In this document: positions 16,391 to 25,446 of the stretch, piece after piece
How positions within the stretch are numbered: the first letter of the stretch is position 1
How the letters are laid out: every line of letters begins with the position of its first letter
Source: DATFNV01 sp963827935
GTDB taxonomy: Bacteria; Planctomycetota; Planctomycetia; Gemmatales; Gemmataceae
Direction: 5' to 3'
Length of the DNA: 64,000 bases
Assembly (NCBI GenBank): GCA_963827935.1
Contig: CAWHCN010000009.1
Location: forward strand, 1 to 64,000
Translations under genes and position numbers: made by a program
The notes under the pieces: generated by a model
Database searches by the model: none
Seen by the model: the letters and a program-made list of their open reading frames with translations, nothing else
What the model was told of the DNA's origin: nothing

Positions 16391-16515
16391 GTGACTTGCC
16401 CACAAATGCGTGGGCAAGTGGGCAAGTCACTCTGTTCCAGGCGCAAGTCCTTACACTAGAGTATGTTGTCACGAAAAGTGACTTGCCCAGGTGAGTTGCC
16501 CAGTGGGCAAGTCAC
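16391..16515. other. array of 12-bp GTGACTTGCCCA boxes near attR
   Basis: GTGACTTGCCCA occurs at 16391-16402 and 16478-16489, with one mismatch at 16491-16502. The inverse TGGGCAAGTCAC occurs at 16419-16430 and 16504-16515, with a partial copy at 16411. The symmetric, regularly oriented copies ~300 bp from the attR repeat suggest arm-type recombinase sites, an iteron-like replication or transfer site, or a regulator operator. Confidence 0.5.
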
Positions 16516-16590
16516 TCGCCCGGGCCGTCTGCTGTTTTTGGCACTGTCCGCCAAGCCCCCCTGACGCGTCCCCGGGGCGCCCCTTCCATG

Positions 16591-16812
16591 CTACCCGTTC
16601 TTGTCCTTCTCTTCGGTCTGTCCCGGTTGCTGTACAACCAGCATCGCGGCGAGGCGGGCGCGGCCCGCGGCCGACAAGCCGAGCAGCGCCGCGGCCAGGG
16701 CCTCGACGGTGCCGGCGTTTGCGTTTTCGGTGTTGCTGGTGCAACCAGTGGTGCAACAGGAAGAAGGGCCTTCCACAAGTGGCGTATCTGTAGTACCTTG
16801 GGCCGCACAGCC
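16591..16812 (-). other. possible C-terminal coding remnant cut by attR
   Basis: An open stretch ends TVEALAAALLGLSAAGRARL, then AAMLVVQQPG and a charged tail before its stop at 16591. It runs upstream straight into the tRNA-derived repeat. It could be the end of the lost integrase or another element gene; there is no diagnostic motif. Confidence 0.25.
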
Positions 16813-16814
16813 TG

Positions 16815-16907
16815 ACGGTTCGGGACCGTAAGGTCGGAGGTTCAAATCCTCTCGCCCCGATTGGCCAGGCTCGCTGTCAGGCGATGACAGCGGGCCTTTT
16901 GTGTTGA
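16815..16907 (+). repeat. attR-like 93-bp direct repeat (partial tRNA-Pro)
   Basis: Exact copy of 9873-9965. The 5' half of the tRNA is absent, so this is not a functional tRNA gene. Confidence 0.85.
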
Positions 16908-16986
16908 AACGCGGGTATGCCACCAGCCATAGCGGAGAGTGGCACTTGAATGGCGTAGAAGAACAGCCGAATGAGGGGCAAACACC

Positions 16987-17397
16987 ATGAAAAAGAGCCC
17001 AACGACCAAGGGCGAATCCCCCTCCCGGCTGATCAACGCGCGGATCAAGGAACTGGACGACTGGCGGGGCAAGACGCTCTCCCATGTCCGCGCTCTCATC
17101 AAACAGGCGGACCCTGAGGTGGTCGAGGAGTGGAAGTGGGTGAAACCCACGAACCCCGGAACACCGGTTTGGTCTCACGATGGCATGATCTGCACCGGCG
17201 AGACGTACAAGAGCATCGTGAAGGTGACCTTCGCCAAGGGCGCGTCGCTCCAGGACCCTTCAGGACTCTTCAACTCCAGCCTTGAAGGCAACACCCGGCG
17301 CGCTATTGATTTCCATGAGGGTGATGAACTCGATGAGGATGCCTTCAAGGCGCTCATCCGCGCCGCTGTGGCCCTGAACAGGTCATCGGCCCGATAG
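16987..17397 (+). CDS. DUF1801 (YdhG-like) family protein
   Basis: 136 aa. The pattern INARIKELDDWRGKTLSHVR, then DPEVVEEWKWV, GTPVWSHDGMICTGETYKSI, VKVTFAKGASL and a C-terminal IDFHEGDELDEDAFKALIRA matches the small alpha/beta DUF1801 family, sometimes called iron-chaperone-like. A substrate is not established. It is the first chromosomal gene after the attR repeat, in the same direction as the YCII-domain gene 90 bp downstream. Confidence 0.8.
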   Translation: MKKSPTTKGESPSRLINARIKELDDWRGKTLSHVRALIKQADPEVVEEWKWVKPTNPGTPVWSHDGMICTGETYKSIVKVTFAKGASLQDPSGLFNSSLEGNTRRAIDFHEGDELDEDAFKALIRAAVALNRSSAR

Positions 17398-17485
17398 TCG
17401 AATCCGGCGCAGCAGCGGCAGCACTGGCTGACAGGGCGGGGGACGGGCCTCCGCCCGCGCATGCGAAACCGTCTGGAGTCCCATC

Positions 17486-17812
17486 ATGGCGAAGTTTCTG
17501 TTCCTCTATCGCGAATCCACCGCTCCCCGATCCCGGCCGTCTCCCGAGGAAATGAAAGCCCTGGGGGGCCAATGGTACGCCTGGATGCAGAAGTTCAGCG
17601 CGTCGATCCTGCCCGGCGGCGATGGTTTGAAACCGAGCGGCCGGCTCCTCAAGGCGGGAATCGTGACCGACGGGCCCTACGTCGAAGCCAAGGAAGTCGT
17701 CGTCAGCTTCGGCCTTGTCCAGGCCGACAACTACGATGCCGCGGTGGCCATCGCCCGGGAATGTCCGCCCGGCCACACGATCGAGATCCGCGAACTGGCC
17801 GGCTACGCCTGA
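17486..17812 (+). CDS. YCII/DGPF-domain protein
   Basis: 108 aa. It begins MAKFLFLYRESTAP and includes the DGPYVEAKEVVVSFGLVQAD block that defines the DGPF/PhnB-like branch of YCII-related proteins (dimeric alpha/beta barrels). It ends with AIARECPPGHTIEIREL. Members often sit beside ECF sigma factors, but none is seen here. It probably forms a small group with the DUF1801 genes on either side; its role is unknown. Confidence 0.8.
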   Translation: MAKFLFLYRESTAPRSRPSPEEMKALGGQWYAWMQKFSASILPGGDGLKPSGRLLKAGIVTDGPYVEAKEVVVSFGLVQADNYDAAVAIARECPPGHTIEIRELAGYA

Positions 17813-17822
17813 GCGAACCACG

Positions 17823-17880
17823 CTGTTAGCCCGACGCGCAAGCAAGGGTTACTGTTAGCCCGACGCGCCAGCAAGGGTTA
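17823..17880. repeat. 29-bp tandem duplication
   Basis: Two adjacent copies (17823-17851, 17852-17880) of a 29-bp unit starting CTGTTAGCCCGACGCG differ at one base. They lie just before the ribosome site of the next gene. Confidence 0.8.
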
Positions 17881-17896
17881 CGAAAAGGAACGAAAA

Positions 17897-18372
17897 ATGA
17901 CCGAACGTACCCGAAGCGCCAAGAGCACCACCGCGACCAACAAGAAGTCCGAGGGATTCACGGACGAGGAACGGCTCGCGATGAAGGAGCGCACCAAGAG
18001 CTGAAGGCGGAAGCACGCCTCGGCCCGCGCGAAGAAGGACAAGGCAGACGGGGAAAGTGCCGTACTCGCAGCGATCGCCGCGATGCCGGAACCAGATCGC
18101 CTCCTGGGCGAGCGGCTTCACGCGATCATCAAAGCCAACGCACAACTCTCTCGCCGAAAACCTGGTACGGGATGCCCGCGTATGCCTGGGACGGCAAGGT
18201 CGTCTGCTTCTTCCAAAGCGCGGCGAAGTTCAAAACCAGGTACGCGACGTTCGGCTTCATGCACGAGGCGAACCTCGACGAAGGCGGCATGTGGCCCACC
18301 GCCTTCGCACTGAAGGAGTTGACTGCCGCCGAAGAGGCAAGGATCGGCGGCTCGTGAAGAGAGCGGTGAGCT
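17897..18372 (+). CDS. DUF1801-like protein, several frameshifts
   Basis: ATG 17897 follows AAAAGGA. The product starts MTERTRSAKSTTATNKKSEG, with EERLAMKERTKELKAE split by a shift near 18001. It continues as AVLAAIAAMPEPDRLLGERL and, in another frame, TLSPKTWYGMPAYAWDGKVV, CFFQSAAKFKTRYATFGFMH and GMWPTAFALKELTAAEEARI. The WYGMPAYA...CFFQ...KYATFGF pattern is that of DUF1801-type proteins related to 16987-17397. At least three frame changes are needed, so decay or sequence error is possible. Confidence 0.55.
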
Positions 18373-18795
18373 GAGACGATCGCATCCCCACCGACGAATG
18401 GTGCGGCTCGCGTTATGTTCCAAGAACAGGTTTTCGGCAGGCATCGGTTCTCCCAGCGGTGACCAAGCGGCATAACTTGTTATTGAACAAGCGCAGGCTG
18501 GATTCCACCACGCATCCGAAGGCCGTTCCACAAAAGTCCAGACTCTGCTCGACCTTGCGAATGATACATGCGTACACTATGTGGCGCTAGTCGAATGCCA
18601 GCTCTTGCGGCAGTTTCTGGAGTTCGGCTGTGGGTGTCAGGAAGGGGTCACGAGGTGTCTGCAGCTGTGATGACACCGTGGGCCGAGACCGCAGGCCGCC
18701 TGGGCTGCGGGGTCTGATCCCTTGCTCGCGGCCCCCCGGTCCGGTATCGTCAGGACAATTCGCCCCGCACCGTCCCCATCGCGAGGCTCGCCGGC
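18373..18795. other. intergenic stretch, no gene seen
   Basis: About 420 bp with no convincing coding sequence, palindrome or RNA. It presumably holds the promoter of the hydrolase gene that follows. Confidence 0.5.
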
Positions 18796-20796
18796 ATGAA
18801 TGTTCCCCGGATCGTCCTGGCCGCGGTCGTGTTGGCTGCGGCGGTGGGCTGGCTTTCGGCCCAGAAGTATGCTCCGCCCCCCGTCAAGGAACCAAGTGAA
18901 GCCACGAAGAAGGAGATCGCCGCGCTGGCCGAGAAGCTCGACCAGCGGATCGCCCAGCTCGAGCGTCGGGGCCTGAGAGACCCGGTGCTGGCCGACCTGG
19001 CGATCTACGCCAAGGCGGCGCGGTGGATCGTCCGTCACGACGAGTTCTACTCGGACCAGGCCGGGGGCTGGACCGTTGCCGTCCTCAATGATGGCTTGCT
19101 CCGCACGCGGATGGCGGCCCAGGGCGAGTTTCCCTGGCTGGACCAGCGTGGCGCCAGCGTCGCCCGCGCCTACCGCTCCAGCGTGGACGGCTCGGTGCAA
19201 CCCTATGCGGTGACTCTGCCGGCCGATTACGGCAAGGATCAGGCCCGGACCTGGCCCATCGAGGTGGTGCTGCATCGGCGCGACAGCGGTCTGACCGAGG
19301 TCAAGTTCCTGCACGAGCATGCCGGCGACAAGCCGGCGCCCAAGGACCAGAACTGGGTCCAGATCGACATCTATGGCCGGGGCAACAACGCTTATCGCTG
19401 GGCCGGCGAAACGGATGTGCTGGAAGCGATCGATCATTTCGTCAGCGTGGAGCAGGTGGCCCGCCGGGACAAGCTGCTCGACATCTCCCGCATCGTTCTG
19501 CGCGGCTTCTCGATGGGCGGGGCCGGGACCTGGCACCTGGGGCTGCACCGGCCCGACAAGTGGTGCGTGGTCGGCCCGGGGGCCGGCTTCACGACAACCC
19601 ACGGCTATGTCGCCGACCTGCCGGAGACGCTACCGGCCTACCAGGAAGCGTGTCTGCGGATCTACGATGCCGTCGATTATGCCGAGAACGCCTTCGACGT
19701 GCCGATCGTCGCCTATTCCGGGGAGAAGGACGAGCAGAAGGCGGCGGCCGATCACATCGAAGCCCGGCTCAAGAGCCTGGGCCTGTCGATGACCCACCTG
19801 GTGGCCCCCGGCCTGAAGCACGAGTTTCCGGCCGAGTGGAAGAAAAAGGCCGAGGCCGAATATGCGAAGTACGTGGTGAAAGGCCGGGACGAGTATCCGC
19901 GCAAGGTCCGCTTCATGACCTACACGCTGAAATACTCCACCTGCGACTGGGTGACGCTGATGGCTCTGGATCGCCATTACGAGAGGGCTGCGGTCGCAGC
20001 GGAGCTGACCGAGAGCGGCTTTCGCGTGAAGACCAGCAATGTGCGCCTGCTGCTCTTGCGGCTGCCGCCGGGGAGCGTCGGCAACGCCGTCATCGCCATT
20101 GACGACCAGAAGGTCGAGGCAGTGCCGTACCTGACGAGCAGTGGGGCGCGTTCCGTTTACTTGCAGCGCCGCGATGGGAAATGGTCATCCGCGCTGCCCG
20201 AGAAGCTGTATAGCGACCTGGCCCGGCGTCCGTACAAGTCGCCGGGCCTGACGGGGCCGATCGACGATGCGTTCACAACTTCGTTCCTGTGCGTCCGAGG
20301 CACGGGCAAACCGTGGCATACGGCCCCGCAGCAGTATGCCGACGACAGCCTCAAACGGTTCCAGGCGGAGTGGAACAAATACCTGCGTGGCGACCTGCCG
20401 GTGAAGGACGATGCGGACGTGACGCCCGAAGATATGGCCGGCCGCAACCTGATCCTGTTCGGCGACCCGGCATCCAACTCGCTGATCGCCCAGGTGCTGG
20501 ATGTCCTGCCCCTGGAATGGACGAAGGAGCACATCGTGCTGGGAGGACAAACCGTGTCGGCCGCCGATCATGTGCCGGTACTGATCTATCCCAGTCCGCT
20601 GAATCCGCGGCACTATGTGGTCCTGAACAGTGGGCACACGTTCCACACAGCCGACTTCCAGGATACCAACGCTCGGCTCTATCCGCGCCTGGGCGACTAT
20701 GCGCTGCTCAAGCCCGCGCCGGCGGAGGGCGATCCGTTCAAGGCCGATGTGGTCACGGCGGGGTTGTTTGATGACTTCTGGCAGGTGAAGAAGTAG
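18796..20796 (+). CDS. exported alpha/beta-hydrolase (prolyl-oligopeptidase-like)
   Basis: 666 aa with an N-terminal signal segment (IVLAAVVLAAAVGWLSAQ). A coiled N-terminal region (SEATKKEIAALAEKLDQRIA) precedes an alpha/beta-hydrolase core. The nucleophile elbow is GFSMGGAGTW, followed by the acid region (PIVAYSGEKDEQKAA) and a catalytic His in LVAPGLKHEFP. The C-terminal ~250 residues form a second domain seen in planctomycete peptidase/esterase-like proteins. It probably cleaves an ester or peptide outside the cytoplasm; the substrate is unknown. The frame is intact. The kinase gene follows after 27 bp, so the two are likely co-transcribed. Confidence 0.8.
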   Translation: MNVPRIVLAAVVLAAAVGWLSAQKYAPPPVKEPSEATKKEIAALAEKLDQRIAQLERRGLRDPVLADLAIYAKAARWIVRHDEFYSDQAGGWTVAVLNDGLLRTRMAAQGEFPWLDQRGASVARAYRSSVDGSVQPYAVTLPADYGKDQARTWPIEVVLHRRDSGLTEVKFLHEHAGDKPAPKDQNWVQIDIYGRGNNAYRWAGETDVLEAIDHFVSVEQVARRDKLLDISRIVLRGFSMGGAGTWHLGLHRPDKWCVVGPGAGFTTTHGYVADLPETLPAYQEACLRIYDAVDYAENAFDVPIVAYSGEKDEQKAAADHIEARLKSLGLSMTHLVAPGLKHEFPAEWKKKAEAEYAKYVVKGRDEYPRKVRFMTYTLKYSTCDWVTLMALDRHYERAAVAAELTESGFRVKTSNVRLLLLRLPPGSVGNAVIAIDDQKVEAVPYLTSSGARSVYLQRRDGKWSSALPEKLYSDLARRPYKSPGLTGPIDDAFTTSFLCVRGTGKPWHTAPQQYADDSLKRFQAEWNKYLRGDLPVKDDADVTPEDMAGRNLILFGDPASNSLIAQVLDVLPLEWTKEHIVLGGQTVSAADHVPVLIYPSPLNPRHYVVLNSGHTFHTADFQDTNARLYPRLGDYALLKPAPAEGDPFKADVVTAGLFDDFWQVKK

Positions 20797-20823
20797 CGGA
20801 CCGCTGTCCGAGGAGATGGCATC

Positions 20824-21975
20824 GTGACCCAGCGTTGCCCGACATGCCGCGCCGAACTCGATGACGCGGTTCGCTTTTGCCCGCATGACGGCACGCCGTT
20901 GACGGAGACGGCCCAGGCCGTCAGCGCGCGGACTCCGGCCGGCGCAGCGGGTCGCGCGCGGACGCAGGAGCTGCCGTTGCCGGTGGTCGTGGGCAACCGC
21001 TACCGGCTGACCGAGCTGCGCGGCGGCGGCGGCATGGCCAAAGTTTACAAGGCCATCGATACTACGCTCGAACGCGAGGTGGCCGTCAAGCTCATCAACC
21101 CCGAACTGCGGGCGGAGCCGGAGTTCGACGCCCGCTTCCAGCGCGAGGCCCGCATCGCCAGCCAGCTGCACGATCCGCATATCGTCGTGGTTCATGATTT
21201 CGGCATCGACGCGACGCTGGGGCCCTTCCTGGTGATGGAATTCCTCCAGGGCCAGTCGCTGCGCGAGCGGCTACAACAGGGCACGTTGCCGCTCAAGGCC
21301 ACCCTCCAGTTCGGCGCCCAGCTCGTGCTGGCGCTGATTCATGCTCACGACAAGGGGATCGTGCACCGCGACATCAAGCCGGACAACATCTTCCTGCTCA
21401 ACGTCAGCGGCGTACGCCTCCACGTCCGCGTGCTGGATTTCGGCATCGCGCGCATCTACCGGGCCGAAGAACCGGGTCCGCAGGCAGCCACCCTGACCAG
21501 CCCCGGGGCGGTCCTGGGCACACCGCGCTACATGGCCCCGGAGCAGCTCGCCGGCAATCCGGTTGACGCCCGGGCGGACCTGTACAGCATCGCCGTGGTC
21601 ATCCACGAGGCACTGACCGGCCAGATGCCCTACCTCAGCGGCAAGAAGCTGACGGAGTACTGCCCCGACGCCTCGCCGCAGCTTCAGGATTTGCTCGATC
21701 AGTGCCTGAAACCGAACCCCGCGGACCGCCCGGCCGGCGCCATCGAGGTGTATCTGCGCCTGCAGGAGTTGGGCAAGGCCAGCGGCATTCTCCTCCTTCC
21801 GCCCGGCGCGATGGACAAGCTGGTGGCCTCGCGGCAGGTGCAGGAGCCGACAATCGCGTACAAGCCGAAAGCGCGGTCGCGGTGGGTCTGGGGTGTGCTC
21901 GTCGCCCTGCTGGCGGTGGCCCTGCTGATCCTGGGGTGCCTTGGAGCCTGGGCGTTGATCCCGACGTTTCGCTAA
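20824..21975 (+). CDS. membrane-anchored Ser/Thr protein kinase with zinc ribbon
   Basis: 383 aa from GTG 20824, with GAGGAGATG just upstream. Residues 5-22 form a short zinc ribbon (CPTC...CPHD). The Hanks-type kinase domain follows: glycine loop LRGGGGMAKVYKA (65-77), Lys89 in AVKL, HRDIKPDN with catalytic D183, DFGIAR with D205, and GTPRYMAPEQ. A C-terminal helix (VLVALLAVALLILGCLGAWA) anchors it in the membrane with almost no extracytoplasmic part, so it probably senses through partners. It sits 27 bp after the hydrolase gene. Confidence 0.9.
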   Translation: MTQRCPTCRAELDDAVRFCPHDGTPLTETAQAVSARTPAGAAGRARTQELPLPVVVGNRYRLTELRGGGGMAKVYKAIDTTLEREVAVKLINPELRAEPEFDARFQREARIASQLHDPHIVVVHDFGIDATLGPFLVMEFLQGQSLRERLQQGTLPLKATLQFGAQLVLALIHAHDKGIVHRDIKPDNIFLLNVSGVRLHVRVLDFGIARIYRAEEPGPQAATLTSPGAVLGTPRYMAPEQLAGNPVDARADLYSIAVVIHEALTGQMPYLSGKKLTEYCPDASPQLQDLLDQCLKPNPADRPAGAIEVYLRLQELGKASGILLLPPGAMDKLVASRQVQEPTIAYKPKARSRWVWGVLVALLAVALLILGCLGAWALIPTFR

Positions 21976-22062
21976 GGCGAGCCGGGAGCGTGAGCGACCG
22001 GAGTTGCTGGGGTTGACGGTGTGGTTTCTGCGACGGAAGGACGAGGGGCGGGGCTAGGGCCA

Positions 22063-22322
22063 TTACGGACGCCGGCCATACCGGCGCACTCCCAGAATGG
22101 ATACGAGTTGTCCATCGACGCGGTAGATGACCGCCAGCGGGGGAACGAAGATAATTCGCCGGCCCACCGCTCGGGACTCGCCTTCATGCCGGGGATCGCG
22201 GCGCAGCGCTGTTCGGCCTCGTGAGTGGCCGGCGTAATTGCGCACCGATCCGCAGGGCTGGCCTTGTTCCAGCAATCGGCCAGTTCCTGGAGCGCCTTTT
22301 GTTCCCAGCGCAGCCGAAACAT
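22063..22322 (-). CDS. RelE/ParE-type toxin, one frameshift
   Basis: About 86 aa. MFRLRWEQKALQELADCWNK is a typical RelE N-terminal strand and helix. After one shift near 22175 the frame continues RRIIFVPPLAVIYRVDGQLV and SILGVRRYGRR, the RelE beta-strand and basic C-terminal end. ATG 22322-22320 overlaps the antitoxin stop by one base (TGATG), indicating translational coupling. The frameshift would inactivate the toxin if real. Confidence 0.7.
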
Positions 22323-22564
22323 CAGTTGCTCTCCAGGCTTTTCATGTGGGCCAACACCTCTTCAGTGGTGTACCACTTGTCGGACTTCTCGCGGCGGTCG
22401 AGTTCCTCCTCACTGATCTCAGGCGAGAGAGGTTCCCACTCGTTCATGTCGAGCAATGGAATGAACCGCCCGAGCACGTGGCCCGATGGGTCGCGCAACT
22501 CCACGGACTCGGTGAATTGATTGAGTTGGCCGGCAACTGCGGCGTCAAGCGTAATGTGACTCAT
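22322..22564 (-). CDS. antitoxin partner of the RelE-type toxin
   Basis: 80 aa from ATG 22564, with AGGAG upstream. It begins MSHITLDAAVAGQLNQFTES, contains VELRDPSGHVLGRFIPL (a small strand-rich part), and ends in a charged helix (ISEEELDRREKSDKWYTTEE) of the kind that wraps RelE toxins. It is the first gene of the pair and overlaps the toxin start. Similar antitoxins are common in planctomycetes. Confidence 0.75.
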   Translation of the reverse strand: MSHITLDAAVAGQLNQFTESVELRDPSGHVLGRFIPLLDMNEWEPLSPEISEEELDRREKSDKWYTTEEVLAHMKSLESN

Positions 22565-22703
22565 GTTTTGCTCTCCTGCGTCCAGATCAGGCAACACGCC
22601 CATCTTACCCTGCCCAATCTGGCCAAGCAATCCGCGGTATTGATCTACTCCACACCCGATCCTACCATGAACGCTGAATCCCAGTGATCCCGGAGAATCC
22701 TCC

Positions 22704-24231
22704 ATGAGTGCCGCCAAGTTCCACGCCCAGGTCCTGGAATTGATCCGCCGCACCTCCGCCTATCTGCCACCGGATGTGACCAGCGTGATCGAGGCGCATC
22801 GCGCCCTGGAACAGGCCGGCTCCAAGGCGGACCTGGCCTTGAGCCTGGTCGCCCAGAATATTGGACTGGCCCGGCGCCTCAGCGCCCCCATCTGCCAGGA
22901 CACGGGGACTATCACCTTCTACCTGAAGACGCCGGTCGGCTTTGACCAGCTCGAGCTGGAAGATGTTTGCAAGGATGCGGTCGCCCTGGCCACGAAAAAG
23001 GGATACCTGCGGCAGAACTCGGTGGATAGCGTCACCGGCCACAATACCGGCAACAACCTCGGCCCCGGCAGCCCGGTGTTCCACTGGCATCAGCACAAGG
23101 GTGACGACGTGGACATCCGCCTGATCCTCAAGGGCGGCGGGTGCGAGAACATCGAGCGCCCAGTATTCGCTGCCGGCCACCATTGGGGGCCAGCGCGCCG
23201 ACCGCGACCTCGAAGGCGTCCGCCGCACCATCCTGGACGCCGTCTGGAATGCCCAGGGGAAGGGCTGCGGCCCGGGGTTCCTCGGCGTGTGCATCGGCGG
23301 CGACCGGGCCACCGGCTACGAGCACGCCAAGGAACAGCTCCTGCGCGAGGTGGACGACACCAACCCAGACGCCAAGCTGGCCGCCCTCGAAGCCCGCATC
23401 ATGCACGAGTCCAACCAACTCGACATCGGGCCGATGGGCTTCGGCGGCAAGCTCACGGTCGGCGCCTGCAAGATCGGGTCACGGAATCGGCTGCCAGCGT
23501 CCTACTTCGTCAGCATCGCCTACATGTGCTGGGCCTATCGCCGCCGCGGCGTAATCCTTGATGCCGAAGGTGACGTGATCGAGTGGCTGTACCAGTCTCC
23601 CGGCGAGTTCGATCACGCTTACGACCAGGGCGCCGTTCCGGCACTCGACCTGGGCGGCAAGTCGGCCATTTCTCTGACCACGCCGCTGGCGGATGCCGAT
23701 GTGCGTCGACTCCGGGCCGGGGACATCGTGTTGCTCAGCGGCACCGTCTTCACCGGCCGCGACGAGGTCCACAAGTATCTCCACAAGGGGGGAGACCTGG
23801 GCACGATCCGCAACGGCGTCATCTACCACTGCGGACCGGTCGTGCTGGAAGAAGGTGGCAAGTTCCGTGTGGTTGCCGCCGGCCCCACCACCTCGATCCG
23901 GGAGGAGCCGTACCAGGCCGACGTGATCGAGCGCTTCGGCATCAAGGCGGTCATTGGCAAGGGTGGCATGGGACCCAAGACGCTGAAGGCGTGCCAGGAC
24001 TTTGGCTGCGTCTACCTGCACGCCATCGGCGGAGCCGCCCAGATCTACGCTCAGTGTGTCCAGAGCGTGGAGAATGTCTACCTCAAGCAGTTCGGCAGTC
24101 CCGAGGCGGTGTGGGAGCTAAAGGTCAAGGATTTCCCGGCCGTGGTGACGATGGACAGCCACGGGCACTCGCTGCACCAGGAGGTGGCGGATGCCTCGAA
24201 GACTCGGCTGGCGGGGGTCCTTGTGATGTAG
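22704..24231 (+). CDS. class I fumarate hydratase (4Fe-4S), one frameshift
   Basis: ~509 aa; the fused alpha-beta form of the iron-sulfur fumarase/tartrate dehydratase family, which hydrates fumarate to malate in the TCA cycle. Cluster ligands are visible in APICQDTGT (Cys ~64), GGGCENI (~148) and GCGPGFLGVCIGGDRATGYE. An extra base near 23155 separates KGGGCENI from AQYSLPATIGGQRADRDLEG. The C-terminal beta domain includes LLSGTVFTGRDEVHKYL, YHCGPVV, TTSIREEPYQADVIERFGIK and KGGMGPKTLKAC. An intact gene is expected in a living cell, so the shift is probably a sequence error. Confidence 0.88.
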
Positions 24232-24273
24232 CGCCGGCATGACGCCAGGGCTCAAGACAGCCACTGTGCCAAT

Positions 24274-24828
24274 TCACAGGATGTCCTGGGCGGTAAACTG
24301 GGAGTCCACCTTGCCGGCCACCTGCTCGAAGAGCCAGCGCAACGGCTCACGGCCCTTGCCCTCCGTGCAGCCGTCGATGAGATTGAAGGCCAGGAACAGA
24401 TTCCAGTCCTTGATGTTCGCGAGCAAGGCCGTGAAACGCTCCTGGTTGCAGTGCCCCCTGGACTCAGCCTGTCGCCAGAGGGCGAACGGTTCGTCGTGGT
24501 ACTGTACGATCGCCAGCAGGTCGGCATCGTCGCAGAACTCGGCCAGGAAAGTGCGCGCGAGGGAGGCATGGCTCCGCGGGTGTGTGATTGGCACGCCGCG
24601 CTCGGAGTCCTTCTTGAAGCTGTCGTGCGTGTGGACCAGCACCTTCAGCTTCCAGAAGTCCGTCTCAGAGAGCTTCGGCCTCAGGGCTTCCAGGTTTCCT
24701 TCAATCTCCGCGATGTGAGCGCGGACGGAGCCTTCCGGGTGGCCGGGGCGAGCCTCGCCCCAGTCGAGATTCGCCTGGTAACGTGGGTCGGCAACGACGG
24801 CGTCAAATAGGACCTGATAGTTTGTCAT
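24274..24828 (-). CDS. HD-domain protein
   Basis: 184 aa. It shows an HD-type metal site pattern: HPEGSVRAHIAEIEGNLEAL, VLVHTHDSFKK (the His-Asp pair), HPRSHASLARTFLAEF and AIVQYHDEPF. This suggests a phosphohydrolase acting on a nucleotide or phosphorylated signal. It is convergent with the fumarase gene (42 bp apart) and divergent from the SprT gene. The frame is intact and the substrate is unknown. Confidence 0.7.
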   Translation of the reverse strand: MTNYQVLFDAVVADPRYQANLDWGEARPGHPEGSVRAHIAEIEGNLEALRPKLSETDFWKLKVLVHTHDSFKKDSERGVPITHPRSHASLARTFLAEFCDDADLLAIVQYHDEPFALWRQAESRGHCNQERFTALLANIKDWNLFLAFNLIDGCTEGKGREPLRWLFEQVAGKVDSQFTAQDIL

Positions 24829-24930
24829 AAGACGATCTACGAAGACGGCCGAAGGTTCTTATCTCGTGTCCGATGAACTCGTGAGCAAAAATCGTACAAA
24901 CACGGCAGTCGTCCCAAACCTTTTCTTGCC

Positions 24931-25446
24931 ATGAGCGATCCCATCCGTCCGGCCATCACCGAGGCCTGCCGCGCCTGCGGCGTCCCGGACCTGGCAAACC
25001 GCATTCGCGTCCTCTGGAGCAGCCGATTCATCAGCCGCATGGGCGATGCCCGCTGGGACCAGGTGGAGGGGATCGGCATGATCCGGCTGTCGCGGCCGCT
25101 GTGGCCCAAGGCTTCGGACCTGGAGCGCCGCGAAACGGTCATCCACGAGACCTGTCACGTTATCGCCGACTGCCGGTTTGGCGGCAAGCAGGGGCACGGG
25201 CCGCGCTGGCGGCAAATGATGGCGCTGTGCGGCTACCTGCACCCGACGCGCTGCCACGGCGTCGATTCGGACACCATCCGCCAGCGGCGTGAGCGTCGGC
25301 GAGTGGACGTGCTGGCCCGCTGCGGTTGTGCCAGCGGCGTGGTGCTGGGACCGGTGCAAGCGCGGCGGGTTCGTGCCGGGGTCGTCTACTGCTGCCGTAA
25401 GTGCCGACAGCGAGTGGCCATCATGTCCGACCCGCTCACTTCTTGA
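24931..25446 (+). CDS. SprT-like zinc metalloprotease domain protein
   Basis: 171 aa. The zincin motif is HETCH (VIHETCHVIAD), followed by GHGPRWRQMMALCGY, where the third His ligand is expected. A C-terminal zinc ribbon is formed by CGCASG and CCRKCRQR. SprT/Spartan-like proteins are linked to DNA-protein crosslink repair in eukaryotes; bacterial roles are poorly known. Its 3' end overlaps the convergent fabI gene by 11 bp. Confidence 0.85.
   Translation: MSDPIRPAITEACRACGVPDLANRIRVLWSSRFISRMGDARWDQVEGIGMIRLSRPLWPKASDLERRETVIHETCHVIADCRFGGKQGHGPRWRQMMALCGYLHPTRCHGVDSDTIRQRRERRRVDVLARCGCASGVVLGPVQARRVRAGVVYCCRKCRQRVAIMSDPLTS

Larger units (their letters stand above)
9873..16907. mobile_element. 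integrated element remnant at tRNA-Pro
   Basis: A perfect 93-bp direct repeat (9873-9965 and 16815-16907) starts in the tRNA anticodon arm and runs through the terminator. This is the hallmark of site-specific integration at a tRNA 3' end. The enclosed ~6.8 kb contains a toxin-antitoxin pair, an XRE regulator, hypothetical genes, an ISAs1 remnant and a RAYT remnant. No integrase is visible apart from a possible C-terminal remnant near 16591-16812, so the element looks immobile. Confidence 0.75.
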
